From Cryptomeria japonica (taxonomy: Eukaryota; Streptophyta; Pinopsida; Cupressales; Cupressaceae), in assembly GCF_030272615.1 (NCBI RefSeq), contig NC_081414.1, positions 53,339,636-53,403,635 on the forward strand: DNA of 64,000 bases. The letters run 5' to 3'. Within the stretch, counting starts at the first letter, position 1, and the number at the start of each line of letters is the position of its first letter. Under the pieces are notes generated by a model. That model had not been told where the DNA came from, did not search any database, and worked only from the letters and a program-made list of their open reading frames with translations. The translations under genes and the position numbers were made by a program. Positions 11,251 to 23,394 of the stretch are shown one piece after another.

Positions 11251-11915
11251 ATGTTGTAGAGATAGATTTTTCTTGTAAACATGGTTATATTCCTTATTCT
11301 TGAACCACGAGACGTTTGGATATTTTTCCGGCAAGTTATCAATTTCGAATTCCTAGACAGTTTTCTGGCTTAGAACATCATAACCGCTTGGACCTATTTT
11401 CTATTGGTGAATCTTGTAGATCATTTCCTTAGCTTGCAGAGCCCTAGTTCATTGTTTCCAACATTCCTTGGTGTGTGGCTGACCTAGCCTTCGATCTGTA
11501 CTTCTTCCTTTTGATTTTCTGGAGGATTTCCATTGGCAGAGGCCAACTTGGTAGTTTTACACGTTTCATCATGTTCATCATTGCTTGATCTTCTTGGGCC
11601 AGTTGAACCCCTCTAGACCATATAAATCAATGCAATTTAGCTTGTAGTAACAATTTGTTAGAACTGGAAAGATCTATCTTGAGGTTAAGAGGTTCGATAT
11701 TGACAGAGATTGTAATCGAGCACGTTTGTATCAAGCTAGTGAGATGAATCTTGTAGCCCACATGTTGTTGACAGATTGTAAACATTTTTCATGATATAAT
11801 CAATCACTTATGCATTTCCTCCATCATATTATCTTGCTTTCATTGTGTTTACTCTTACTGCACAGTTCGAATAGATCTCAATGAGGTCCCTCCTAACCAT
11901 GATTGCACCATATTC

Positions 11916-12318
11916 CAACAACAATGTTATTTTTTTTTGAGCTCATGAGTTATGCAACTAATGGTATCTCTAATTATTGAGCTTGTTGTTGCATGCTTGG
12001 ATCTATGCATTCCATGGATTGTCATTGTTGAACCTATGAAATAAAAATGACACATTTTGATTTAATATGTTATTAAAGGATTTATTATGTACCCAACCAA
12101 GACCCAACTGTCTTTCTAGAATTCCCTTATGAAGTATCTCAAATATTATCTTGTTTTTTTTAGTGTATTTTATAGTTCTTTTTAACTTCTATTAAAAAAA
12201 TATCATTAATTTAAAAAAAAAACCACTTGATTTATGTGACATATCAGAGAACAATAGAAGTAAAAGAAGAACAAATATAAATTTAAATCTTAAGAGCATT
12301 GTAACTATCTTGTATGAA
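11916..12318. other. Host remnant between two elements
   Basis: About 400 bp of AT-rich sequence between the gypsy 3' TSD and the TSD of the minus-strand copia. I see no gene, repeat or motif in it. Confidence 0.6.
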
Positions 12319-12323
12319 TTTAT

Positions 12324-14015
12324 TGTTAATCTTATGAGTATCCAATTAATACTGAGGGGGGGGTGAATCAATATTATTACCAATTGAAACTTTAAACCAA
12401 AATCAAAATTATATCAGATCTAAAATCATTTATCAAATATCTCAACTTCTTTTATCAGATCCAACAACCTCTTTATCATATTTTCTTAACACATTAATCA
12501 AATCATTTACCACATCTATCAATTCTTTCACCACTGTAGAAGTCATATAAATTTGATCATTTACCAACTTATTATCCTTATCTATCAGATCAAATACTCT
12601 CTCTAACAACTTATCAGTATTGGTAACCTTTGATAAACCTCTGATAAAGCATCATAACCGGTGTACTTAGAAATAGTGCATGAAATGTAACATAAACAAG
12701 AACATCACGTGAAAAGCATTCCACACATGAACACTATAATTTTTGATGTGGAAACCCAAATAGGGAAAAACCATGGTGGGAGTTGGCACCCAAAAATATT
12801 TGTACTCTTTTGAAGGATGCCCCGTTAGGAGCTTAGCCCTGTTAGGAGCAGGCCCTATTAGAAGTCACCTAGTTAAGGGATTTTCCTAGCATCCTGGTTA
12901 AGAGCTTGATGATCTATTAGGATCAACCTCATGAGAGGATTTAAGACTCTTTTGAGAGTTGCCTTGTTAGGGAACTTAAATGTTTAAGGCTTGTTAGGAC
13001 CTACCTGGTTAAGGGATTTAACCTATTGCAACTGTTAGGGAACAATAGTGAAAAAGTGATCTATTACTTGCACTTATCAGCTTGCTCGATTAGATCCAGT
13101 TATGCTCAATACTCTATATCTCTCAGGAAGATCTCACACTTCACTTGGATGGTTCATCACATTCTCTTAAGACCATTGACATGGTCAACATCAATTGTGC
13201 CATCCTAAATAGCCATCTCAACTAGGTCAACCACTAAACCCTAATTACATCATGAAATTACAATATAAATCCTAAGAGATCATCTTAGATCAATATATAG
13301 ATCATTACATCAAATTACAATGCAATATCAACCATTGATTTATCGTAACCCATCATGAAAATCCGATTTGTACCAAAGTCAAAACCTCAAAACACTCCAC
13401 TAAGAGTTTCATTGTTTCCCAAGATATTCTTCCTTGAATCGTGCCAAAACAACAATCAAATCATTTCATGTGGGTTGTGTCATGTTACCAACTTCATGTA
13501 GACTCACTGTCAATCATTGTCATAACAAAAATCATTACTGGTTTGATGATTTCTTCACTGGTCTTAAACCCTACTAAAACCTTAGCAAAAATTCATTAGA
13601 AATTTGAAACATGGCTTTTGATAGTTGTCACAAGTTGTGGTTCTGGTCAGATACTCCTTTCCATGATACAAGCTCACATTCCAAACCACAAATCACCAAA
13701 CATCGATGATCATCCGATTCAACCAAAACATCTCTGCTTTACCGATTAAAGTCCTATTTCACAAACTTTAGTTCTCTGCCGATAAACCCTGTCTTCTGGT
13801 AAACCAAATCACTTAGATTTTTTTAAATACATCAGAAATATCAGTAATCATCATTTGACATCACTTTCCATTAATGACAACATGAATAATTGATCAAGTC
13901 ATCTAATCACAAATTCTCAATCTCTTCATCACAAATAGATTTCTATCCTTTATTGGTGCAGTCATTCATCTTCAACTGCATCATCTCATCTGTATCAGTT
14001 ATGCCAAATGCCAAA
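12324..14015 (-). repeat. 3' LTR of the minus-strand copia at 12324-21972
   Basis: On the plus strand it runs from TGTTAATC to GCCAAAA, the latter being a mutated form of the GCCAACA end of the 5' LTR. It aligns with 18596-21972 after two insertions are removed. It holds the shared copia module (reverse complement of ATTTGGGTTTCCACGT with one mismatch at 12746-12761). The frame 13026-13208 is not a gene. Confidence 0.88.
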
Positions 14016-14035
14016 AATCTCCTCCTTTGGCATTG
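14016..14035 (-). other. Polypurine tract of the minus-strand copia
   Basis: Read on the minus strand, the bases next to the 3' LTR are AATGCCAAAGGAGGAGAT, the usual plant copia plus-strand primer site. Confidence 0.75.
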
Positions 14036-14470
14036 ATAGCAACACTAATCAGATACACAATCAGATTAACATCATCATCTGCAACTTGCTTGTTGGTTCT
14101 CCTCCTTTTATCTTCTCCCCCTTAACCATTGCTTCTCTCAATCTGCTCTTCTGATCTTCTCCCATATCTGATTTGTTTTCTTATCCCCCTTTGACGACAA
14201 TGCCAAAGGTATAAATGCATCACTTGTCTTCAATTTTGTTTCTGGCTCTTCCATCATCTCTACTAATCAAATCAGAAAAATTATATCAAAGCATAAAATC
14301 AAAGATTTACATCAGACTTGCTCCACCAAAGGAGTAGCCTTCACCTTCATCAATCCTTAGTGAAAGATAAATTTGAAATCCACTGGATTGATGCATATCC
14401 ATTATTCTAGTTCTTCCGGTGTAGGGGTCTAACCCCTATTTTACCTCTAAGAAACTCAAAGGTAGTCTTC
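14036..14470 (-). other. Noncoding 3' internal region of the minus-strand copia
   Basis: Sequence between the end of RNase H and the polypurine tract. It is pyrimidine-rich on the plus strand (purine-rich in the element sense). No gene is visible. Confidence 0.6.
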
Positions 14471-16053
14471 GGTAAGGGCTTAGTAAAGATATTAGCTAAC
14501 TGATTTTTAATCTTCACATATTCTATTTTCACCTATTTTTCTTGAAATTTTTCCCTTAGGAAATGATACTTCAATTCAATGTGTTTGGTTCTAGAATGAA
14601 GTACATGATTATTAGAAATATTTATTGCACTTGTATTATCACAATAGATAGTCACTGGTTCAGACATATCTATCTTGAATCCTTCTAGCACATGTCTCAT
14701 CCATATTGCCTCTGTGCAATTCATGGTTGCAGCTACATACTCTGCTTCAACTGTAGATTGAGAAACACAAGTTTTTTTATTGCTCGTCCATCCACTAATC
14801 TTCTACCAAGTAGAAAAGCTCCATTGGTTGTGATTTTTCGATAATCCACATTACCTGCCCAATTAGCACCAGTAAAGACATCAAAAGTAAAATCTCCTTT
14901 ATAGGGATACCATAAACCATAGTTTATTGTGCCTTTGAGATACTATAAAATTCTCTTCACAGACACCATGTGACTCTCCTTAGGCTCTTTTTTGAAATCT
15001 ATCCACTAATCCAATAGCATGAGCAATGTTCGGTCTACTATGAACAACATAGTGTAGCTTGCCAATCACAGATCTATACTCTTTTTAACTAATAGTGGGG
15101 GAATCATCTTGCTTGGACAACTTGCAACCTATAACCATTGGTGTTCCCATCAGTTTGTAGTCTTCCATATCGAAAGCCTTCAACACCTCTTTGATATACT
15201 TGGTCTGACAAATAAAAATACCACCATCCAATTGTTGGACATGTAAGACAATAAAGAACTTTATTTTACTGATTAGAGACATTTCAAATTCCCTTTTCAT
15301 TATATCAGCAAAATCCATACACATATCATCATTTCCACCAAAAATTATGTCATCTACACACACTTCTATTATCAGCATCTTGTCTCCATCAGTCTATAAA
15401 TAAATGTTGTTGTCCTCACTGGTATGTTGGAATCCAATTTTGATCAAATGTGCATGTAATCTCTCATACCATTCTCTCGGTGCCTGCTTTAGACCATATA
15501 GTGCGTTATGCAATTTACACACCATGTCGTTATCATCAGTCAAGGAAAATCCATCCGGTTGTTCAATGTATACTTTTTCTTCTAGAATTCCATTCAGAAA
15601 GGCTGATTTGACATCCATTTGATAAACTTTTATTCCCTTATATGCAGAAAATTCCAGAAACATCCTTACACCTTCTTATCTAGCAATAGGTGCAAATGTT
15701 TCACCATAATCCTCACCTTGTTCTTGAGCATACCCTTTGTAGACTAACCTCGCCTTGTTTCTTACAATTTTTCCTTCTTCATCCAATTTATTCCTAAAGA
15801 CCCATTTTGTTCCAATTACATTCTTATCCTCCGGTCTAGGAACAAGTGATCATGTCTAATTCTTCTTAACTTGATCTAATTCTTCATTCATTGCATTCAC
15901 CCAATCATCATCCTTTAGTGCTTCCTTAACTGTCTTGGATTTTATTGTAGAAATCAAACATGAGTTCTCTCGGATCTTTCTCCTAGTTTGCACACCTGCA
16001 TTCTTATCACATATTATCTGCTCTTGTGAATGGTTCAATCTGACATATCTAGG
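14471..16053 (-). pseudogene. Copia pol, RT and RNase H, broken
   Basis: Read on the minus strand. RT appears as VNAMNEELDQVKKN, then [11 protein letters not shown] near 15620 and LYGLKQAPREWYERLH near 15490. The catalytic motif is CVDDIIFGG near 15360, with Cys where Tyr is usual. RNase H is seen as QSTVEAEYVAATMN near 14750 and CDNTSAINISNN near 14640, ending in HSRTKHIELKYHFLRE. Stops split it at about 15390, 15085 and 15855. The 14780-15080 stretch is too damaged to read in one frame. Confidence 0.85.
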
Positions 16054-17480
16054 TATTGCCTATGCTGGTTCTTCATCTTCTGCATCAAGTTCTTCATTTT
16101 CTTCTTCACTGTCATTGCTTACTAGTTGAGCATCTAATTCTGCATTTGCTGGTTCTTCATTATTCTTTGCCTTTAGTTCAATGATCATAACTTTTTTCTC
16201 ATTATCATCCTTTTCAAGTTCTGATCTGCTTGTACCTTCAAAATTATCAGATAGATCATCAACTTTTACATTAGCACTTTCAAAAATTTTCTTAGTTTTC
16301 CTATTGTAACATTTATATGCCTTACTCTTAGAAGAGTAACCAAGAAAAATTACCTCAACAGATTTTGCATCAAATTTCTCAGTGTAGTTATCTCTCTTAA
16401 TAAAACATTGACTTCCAAAATTTTTAAAATAACTTACACAAGGTGTTTTTCCATACCATAACTCATAGAGTGTCTTATTGTTACCTCTCTTTACCAGTAC
16501 TCGGTTTAAAGTGTATACATCAATGCCGATTCCTTCTCTCCAAAACATTTTGGATACATCAACCTGTAATAACATGGTTCTTGCAACTTCAACTATTGTT
16601 CTATTCATCCTTTCTGCTTTGCCAGTTTGTTGTGGTGTCCTTGGAGTAGACATCTGTCTCTTGATACCTTGTTCATCACAATACTTAGCAAATTCATCAG
16701 ATGTGAATTCACCTCCTTGGTCTTATCTTAAAAACTTCAGGTTCTTACTAGTTTCAATCTCAACCAGAGCTTTAAATGATTTAAATTTACTAAATGCTTC
16801 TGATTTCTCCTTAAAAAATGTCACCCACATCAGTTTATAATAGTCATCGGTGAAAATCATGAAATACCTATCGCCATAATAACTCTTTGTTCTCATAGGG
16901 CCACATAGATCAGTATGTACCAAATCTAAAATATTCTCAGAAATACAATTCTTTCTCTTGAAAGAAATAGAGGCCATCTTACCGATTTGAGAATCTTTGT
17001 ATATCACACTATCCAGTTTGACAATTTGTGACAATCCTCTTACAACACTTGACTTGCTTATCTTAACCAAATGATCAAAATTAACATGAAAATATCTTTT
17101 ATGCCATAACCAACTGTCTTCCATTCTTGCAACCAAACAATTATTAACATTACTATTCAAATGGAATAAGTTACCTCTAGTTTGCTTCTCGGTAGCAATC
17201 AGTTCACCATTACCTCCAAGAATTCTACAAACTCCACTTTTAAACTCAAGCAAATAACCTTTATCATTGAGCTGACCAACACTTAAATGATAATTCTTTA
17301 GATCATCAACCCAAAACACATCATCAACATTACTCTTTCCATTTAGAGAAATTGAACCTCTACCTTTCACCATGCAAGGAGAGTTATTTCCAAATCTAAC
17401 AACACCTCCATCAAATTCATCAAGGGTTATGAACTTACTTTTATCTCTGGTCATGTGGCATGAGAAACCACTGTCTAAAA
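16054..17480 (-). pseudogene. Copia pol, protease and integrase, broken
   Basis: Minus strand. The protease site reads ILDSGFSCHMT near 17475-17445, with an in-frame stop just before it. A degenerate pre-integrase zinc region (WLWHKRYFHVN) lies near 17110. The integrase core has HTDLCGPM near 16910, with the second catalytic Asp around 16715 next to a TAA, and AERMNRTIVEVAR with the catalytic Glu near 16615. An acidic linker (about 16060-16250) precedes the RT. Confidence 0.85.
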
Positions 17481-17481
17481 T

Positions 17482-18560
17482 TCATTTATCACTATTCTCC
17501 ATATGAGATACTGGTACCTTTTCATCTGTCAGTTCCTCCTTCATGGCTACAAACACAATTTGCTCATTGTCATCTTCATCTTCTGACTCTTCATTGGTCA
17601 CACCTTCATCTACCGTAACATAACAATATTTCTTACCCTTTCCTTTGAATCTTCTAAAATTCTCTTTCTTATCAGTGTTAGGGTAGTTAGAAGCAATATG
17701 ACCAATTTTACTACAAGAGAAACACTTCAAAGGTAGCTTTCCTTTATACTTACCGGTGCCTCTTGGAAATCATTTTGCTAATAGTGCCTCAAGTTCCATC
17801 ACTTGATCTTCATTGTCTTCATTTCCCCGGTTACTTCCATGACTTGACCTGCACTCATGATTTTGACATATATCTTTTCCTTTTCTAGTAGATGAACTGG
17901 TAACATAATCTTTAAAGGCAGATTCAGTACATTTTGTCACACTATTGTCAAAACTATTTAACTCAAATGTTGCAAGCTTACCAATCAATGAATCAATATT
18001 TACCTTATCCTTTAAAATAGATCTCAATTCTTGGATTGTAGATACTCTTATAGCATACTAAGGTTGAAGAGTTCTAAGCATTTTACTTACTATTGCATCA
18101 TCTTCCATTTTACCTCCAACAACTTATTTGATTCTTTGATCATACTGTGCAACATTTTCTCCTTCAAGCATTCTCATGTCATGGAACTTTCCTCTCAAGC
18201 TTTCCTCTTTGGTCTTTGAACATGATCATCTCCTCCATAGATTAAATCTAAATTTTCCCAAACCTCACATGTAGTTTATAATCCTTGAACATTAATATAT
18301 TTTGAATCAGATAAAGTACTTACAATAGCTCCTAGGGATTGCATGTTATCTTGTTGCTCTCTAAGTTCATTCGGTGTCAAGGGAGTAGTAATAGGAGCAA
18401 CATATGTTGTTTCAACTTGCTTCCAATATTGTACACCAAGACCTTTGATATAGATCTTCATCCTGTCTTTCTAGATCTTGTAGTTATCCTTGTTGAACTT
18501 AGGACACTCTATCTTCATCATCTTGACTTCCTCAGAATCTTTCCCTCAAGCGGTTAGGCT
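17482..18560 (-). pseudogene. Copia gag, broken
   Basis: Minus strand. The N-terminal part reads MKIYIKGLGVQYWKQVETTY (18461-18402), a UBN2-type Gag start. A stop and at least one frame change follow in 18030-18276. The middle part at 17770-18027 carries LIGKLATFELNSFD. A single knuckle, CFSCSKIGHIASNY (17725-17684), has the last Cys replaced by Tyr. The acidic tail continues towards the protease. Gag would form the particle; this copy is dead. Confidence 0.8.
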
Positions 18561-18575
18561 TTCTACACATAGAGG

Positions 18576-18594
18576 ACCAATGCTCTAATACCAA
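18576..18594 (-). other. Primer-binding site of the minus-strand copia
   Basis: Minus-strand TTGGTATTAGAGCATTGG, next to the 5' LTR end, matches an initiator tRNA-Met type site with one change. Confidence 0.8.
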
Positions 18595-20066
18595 TTATTA
18601 ATCATATGAGGATTTGATAAATACTGAGAGGGGGGGTGAATCAATATTAATACCAATTTAAACTTTAAACCAAAATCAAACTTATATCAGATCTAAAATC
18701 ATTTATCAAATATCTCAATTTCTTTTATCAGATCTAACAACCTCTTTATCATATTTGCTTAACACATTAATCAAATCATTTACCACATCTATCAATTCTT
18801 TCATCAGTGTAGCAGTCATATAAATTTGATCATTTACCAACTTATTATTCTTAGCTATCAGATCAAATACTTTCTCTAACAACTTCTTATCGGTACCGGT
18901 AACTTTTTATAAACCTCTAATAAATCATCGTAACCGGTGTACTCAGAACTAGTGCATGAAATGTAACATAAACAAGAACATCACATGAAAATCATTCCAC
19001 ACATGAACACCATAATTTTCAATGTCAAAACCCAAATAGGGAAAAACCATGGTGGGAGTTGGCACCCACAAATATTTGTACTCTTTTGAAGTACACCATG
19101 TTAGGAGCTTACAATACACCCTGTTAGGAGCAGACCCTGTTATAAGTCACCTGATTAAGGGATTTACCTAGCAGCCTGATTAGGAGCTTGATGATCTATT
19201 AGGATCAATCTTGTGAGAGGATTTAACACTCTTTTGAGAGATTCCCTATTAGGGGACTTAAATCTTTAAGGCCTGTTAGGACCTACCCGGTTAAAGGATT
19301 TAACCTGTTGCAACTGTTAGGGAACAACAGTGAAAAAGTGATCTGTTACTTGCATTTCTCAACTTGCTCGATCAGATCTAGTTATTCTCAACACTCTACA
19401 TCTCTTAGGAAGATCTCACACTTCACTTGGATGGCTCAAGACATTCTCTTAAGACCACCAACATGATAAACATCAACTGTGCCATCCTAAATAGCCATCT
19501 CAACTAGGTCGGCCACTAAACCCTAATTACATCATGAAATTAAAATACAAATCATAAGAGATCATATTAGATCAATATAAAGATCATTAAATCAAATTAC
19601 AATGCAATATCAACTGTTGGTTTATCGTAACCATCACAAAAATCCGATCTATACCAAAGTCAAAACTTGAAAGCACTCCATTAAGCGTTTAGATGTTTCC
19701 TAAGAAATTCTTCCTTGAATCACGACAAAATAACAATCAAATCATTTCATGCGGGTTGTGTCATGTTACCACCTTCATGTAGACTCACTGTCGATCACTG
19801 TCATAACAGAAATCATTACCAGTTTGATGATTTCTTCATTGGTCTTAAACCCTACTAAAACCTTAGCAAAACTTCATCATAAATTTGAAACATGCCTTCT
19901 GATAGTCATCACAAGTTCTAGTTCTGATTAGATACTCCTTTCCATGATACAAGCTCATATTCCCAACCACAAATCACCAAACATAGCTGATCATCCGATT
20001 CAACCAAAATATCTTTGTTTTACTAGTTAAAGTCCTATTTCACAGACTTCAGTTCTTTGTCGGTAA

Positions 20067-20573
20067 TGATCTGAATTATTTTGTCAATTCAGAGGACAAT
20101 ACCCAAAGCAGAATTTGTGGTATTGTAAACACATAACAAATCATATAAAATTTCATTTCATTGAAAATTTGTAAGAACCATACAATTTTTGGCAAACTCT
20201 GTGAAAGAGAGTTGTGTGCCCTTGAATTTATCCCATTTGGGCAAACTCTGTAAAAGAGAGTTGTATGCCTGGAATGTATCCAATTTGGGCAAACTCTGTA
20301 AAAGAGAGTTGTATGCCTGAGCCTGTACAATTTAGGCAATCTTGCGAAGGAGCGTATGCCTATAACTCTGTAACTCCATAACTCTCCAACTCCTTGCAAT
20401 TGGATTTGAATTGGGCTTATTTATAAGCTTTCAAAGAAGCTGAACAACCACCACATTTATGTTTACATCGGAAGTCGAAAAGACAATCCGGTATTGAAAG
20501 GTTATTACATTTATATGAGAACAAAAATTAATTAAAGATTAAAATATTTAATTCTCTGACTTATTTCTGATCA
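20067..20573. mobile_element. Short solo LTR or similar insertion (507 bp), TSD GGTAA
   Basis: GGTAA sits at 20062-20066 and 20574-20578, and the element is absent from the equivalent place in the 3' LTR. The ends are TGATCTGAAT and TTCTGATCA: TG...CA with a 5-bp inverted TGATC. It contains four copies of a 48-bp repeat. Orientation is unclear. A solo LTR or a short non-autonomous element would fit. Confidence 0.82.
20192..20355. repeat. 48-bp tandem repeat, four copies
   Basis: GCAAACTCTG recurs at 20192, 20241 and 20289, with a degenerate copy at 20336. Each is followed by an AAGAGAGTTGTATGCC-type segment. It explains the minus-strand open frame 20076-20399. Confidence 0.85.
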
Positions 20574-20660
20574 GGTAAACCCTATCTTCCGGTAAACCAA
20601 ATCACTTAGATGACAAAACAAAACATTAGGAACATCAGTAATCATCATTTGACATCAGTT

Positions 20661-21817
20661 ATTGTATACACATAAAAATGGCTATGAGCAATTAAATAAA
20701 TATTTAATATTTATTTATTAATTATTCTTCTATTAAATAGTTAATTTGAAAAGATTAATTTATTTAATTCATTTCATGTCCTTCTATTAATTAATTTAAT
20801 TGTTATTTCAATTAAATTAATTTATTTATCCTTTTCCTCTAATTAATTAATTAAATATCTAATATTTAATTATTCTTCTAATCAATCAATTAAATATCTA
20901 ATATTTAATGGTTATTCTTCTATCCTATAGTCTCAAATATTAAATAATTTCTTAATTATTTAATCCCTTTTCCAACTCACCCTTCCATCTCCACTTCATC
21001 TTTCCTTTGTCAACTCATCCATCACGTGGCTAAATTAATTGAATAAAATTAAAATAAATAAATCATTTATTAGCCACTTATCTCCAACTTCCAAAATAAA
21101 TGAAATATTGTGTATGTACACATATTTCCTAACCTTTTTTTATATTCTCTCTAACATCCCTATATCTTATGAATGACTTGAGTCCACTTGTCCTCTCATG
21201 CCTAAATCTTCTCCAACCATCCCTAGATTCCCTCAGTCTACAACCCAGTCAAGGTGAGATGAGTGACACTTGTCTTCTCCTTCCCGCTTTCTCTCAACCT
21301 TCATCTTTGCTCACAACCATCCAAATTTGCACATCTGATCACGACTGTTGATCTCAAACACACCATCTTATCCTCTCAAAAGTCTATAAAAGTAGGAGTT
21401 TGAGTTGAGAAAGAGTTAGTCTTCAAGTTAACAATTTGAGTAAAAACTTATGCATATGTGAGTTTTTATCTTGAAGCAATTTAGCAATTTAGCATTTCTC
21501 ATTTAGCATAATCATTTATCTTTAAATCATTCGCATTGCATATCACAGTATCAGTTAACTATCAGTTATCATTCCATTCTTCATATGCCATCTTGGAAGC
21601 TACCAATGCTTGTCTGAGTGCAAATCATCTACAACCAGGAACAATGAGTTAGGACACAATGAGACTTAAATCATGAAGGTAATAATATGGTTTTTATTTT
21701 AATATTCATTTCATGTAGTTTCATTGGTTGAGTTTGGATTTCCTATAGCATTTCCTTTTTATTTTGTGAAACTAATATGTTGCAGATAGTATTTTGAAGA
21801 TGAAATCCAAGTCGACA
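20661..21817 (+). mobile_element. Insertion of about 1.16 kb in the 5' LTR, probably a solo LTR
   Basis: The 3' LTR lacks this block. Flanking 5-mers are CAGTT (20656-20660) and CAATT (21818-21822), a TSD with one change. The sequence starts near TGTATACACAT, has AT-rich repeats of TTAATTAATTAAAT type at 20690-20900, and a TATA-like CTATAAAAG near 21382, as in an LTR promoter. The exact ends are uncertain by a few bases. The open frame 21169-21351 has no recognisable product. Confidence 0.6.
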
Positions 21818-21977
21818 CAATTGCCATCAATGACAAAACAAATAACTGATCAAGTCATCTAATCACAAAATCTCAATCTCTTCATCACAAATAGACTTCT
21901 ATCGTTTACCGGTGCAATCATCCATCTTCAACTGCATCATCTCATCTATATTAGTTATGCCGAATGCCAACATTTAT

Positions 21978-23378
21978 AATGATCATTGTATATTGAAACA
22001 AAATCCATGATTAAAAGAGCCTTTATATAAGGATTCCACAAATTAAACATGAGTATTATTCCAAACGTGCGACAATCATGTAGTCTATGCAATTATTAAA
22101 AAATAAAAAACATAAAACAAAGATCTTAAAGTTATGCTACAGTGGTGACTATGTGCAATAATTAATATTTTTTGTAAGTGTCATGAGTGACTCCATTTGT
22201 CATTGTGAGTGGGAATGACTAATTCTACAAAATCTATATAATGGTGAAGAAAATATTTTGGTGTGCATTGTTGGGTATATTTATCAAATTGAAATAATAA
22301 CTTTGTTTTGTATTTTGTTACACTAAATCTTCAATTGAGATTCTTATAGCAGGTAATTATTTGTGCACTTCAAATTCTAATTCATTTTTTAGAGCCTTCA
22401 ATTATATCTAAATGAAAAAGTCTCCAAAAAAGTGAAGATAAATGACTTGATAAGGATATATAAAGACTATTTCCATCAGGGCTGCTGCATCAAGTCTCAA
22501 CATTTATATGTAGGTAGGATTTTGAATGCCATTAGATGAGATTGCCACTTCCTAGGCTTGTTTCTCATAGTTTGTAATTTTGATTTGGTTTCTTTTGTTC
22601 ATGTCATGTTCCTTTTTCTTTTGAATTCTTTATTTGATTTTATACTATGACTTTAAGACTTTCAACTTTTATATTATTTCACTTTGTTTACAATACTTTG
22701 TAGTAACTTAAGTATTTTATAATTTTAGTTAGCGCCAAATATTGTTCCTTCACATCCAATCTACACAGATTCTCTATACAGTACAACCATGGCAGTTTAT
22801 CAAGCATCTTGTTTTGTTTGCAACTTTACTTAAGCATATTAAAAAATGAGCTATCACTCCCTTCTTGTAGTTTCCTTTTTAGTTAATGACATGCATACTT
22901 AAGTTTTGTATATATGCACACACAAATAAACAAAATTTAATTAACCCACTTGAAATCACTTTTCATTGTATCCATTACTATGCCTGCACAACCATTCGTA
23001 GTACTATATTAAGCATTTCCACAATTGCATCTTGCACTTACCACTCTTCCTCCACAAAACAATGTTGATAAATTGATCATACAGTATAGCCTTTGCACTT
23101 TCACAAGTACACTAAATTTCAATACAATTTAATTTCACAACTATTTATGTTGCATAATTACCTTCTCTTAACTTTTGTCTTTACATTTCATTTTGTAGGT
23201 CTTAAGATTTGTGGATGCTTCCCACATCTCAAACTTGGCTTCTTGCATAACCTTGAAAAAATATGGAAAGCTCCCATGTTTTATGTAATAGGTATAAGTG
23301 CAAGTTGTACATGGAGCCATATCCATTAATGTTTGTTCTTTTATCTTGCATGAACTAATAATATGTTTAATATTTGTG
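21978..23378. other. Host remnant, possibly intron or old gene sequence
   Basis: About 1.4 kb between two elements with no retroelement similarity I can see. Two short stretches look exon-like on the plus strand. One is 22393-22534, after a TTTTTTAG, with a reading frame of about 48 codons. The other is near 23201-23280, after TTTTGTAG. I cannot name a protein for either. The ORF at 23093-23329 overlaps the second in another frame. Confidence 0.35.
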
Positions 23379-23394
23379 TACCTAATTGACCATT

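Larger units (their letters stand above)
11..11910 (+). mobile_element. Ty3/gypsy LTR retrotransposon (chromovirus type), decayed, with two nested solo LTRs
   Basis: Two related LTRs bound the element: 11-792, and 6587-11910 once the insertion is removed. Both are 782 bp by my boundaries. The flanking 5-mers are AATTC (6-10) and TATTC (11911-11915), a degenerate TSD. Inside are a primer-binding site, gag, protease, reverse transcriptase, RNase H, integrase and a chromodomain-like end, in gypsy order. Pol stays in one frame from about 1640 to 6350, including across the 2681-4124 insertion (1449 bp with its TSD, a multiple of three). Decay is therefore mostly by stop codons rather than indels. 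The element is not functional. Confidence 0.9.
6587..11910 (+). repeat. 3' LTR of the gypsy element, split by a solo LTR
   Basis: The left piece 6587-6713 and right piece 11251-11910 match the 5' LTR in order. They are separated by the 6714-11250 insertion and its ATGTT duplication. The right piece ends in GCACCA at 11910. Without the insertion the LTR is 782 bp, equal to the 5' LTR. Confidence 0.88.
12324..21972 (-). mobile_element. Ty1/copia retrotransposon, minus strand, decayed, TSD TTTAT
   Basis: TTTAT is found at 12319-12323 and 21973-21977. On the minus strand the order is 5' LTR (21972 to 18596), primer-binding site, gag, protease, integrase, RT, RNase H, polypurine tract and 3' LTR (14015 to 12324). 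The 5' LTR carries two later insertions; without them it is about 1703 bp, against 1692 bp for the 3' LTR. Integrase before RT is the copia order. Many stops show it is old and inactive. Confidence 0.92.
18596..21972 (-). repeat. 5' LTR of the minus-strand copia, with two insertions
   Basis: It begins TGTTGGCATTCGG on the minus strand at 21972. It matches the 3' LTR in three blocks: 18596-20061, 20574-20660 and 21818-21972. The blocks are separated by insertions at 20067-20573 and about 20661-21817. Confidence 0.87.

Noticed and set aside
13026-13208. Open frame in the copia 3' LTR
   Set aside because: Not conserved in the sister LTR and without recognisable features.
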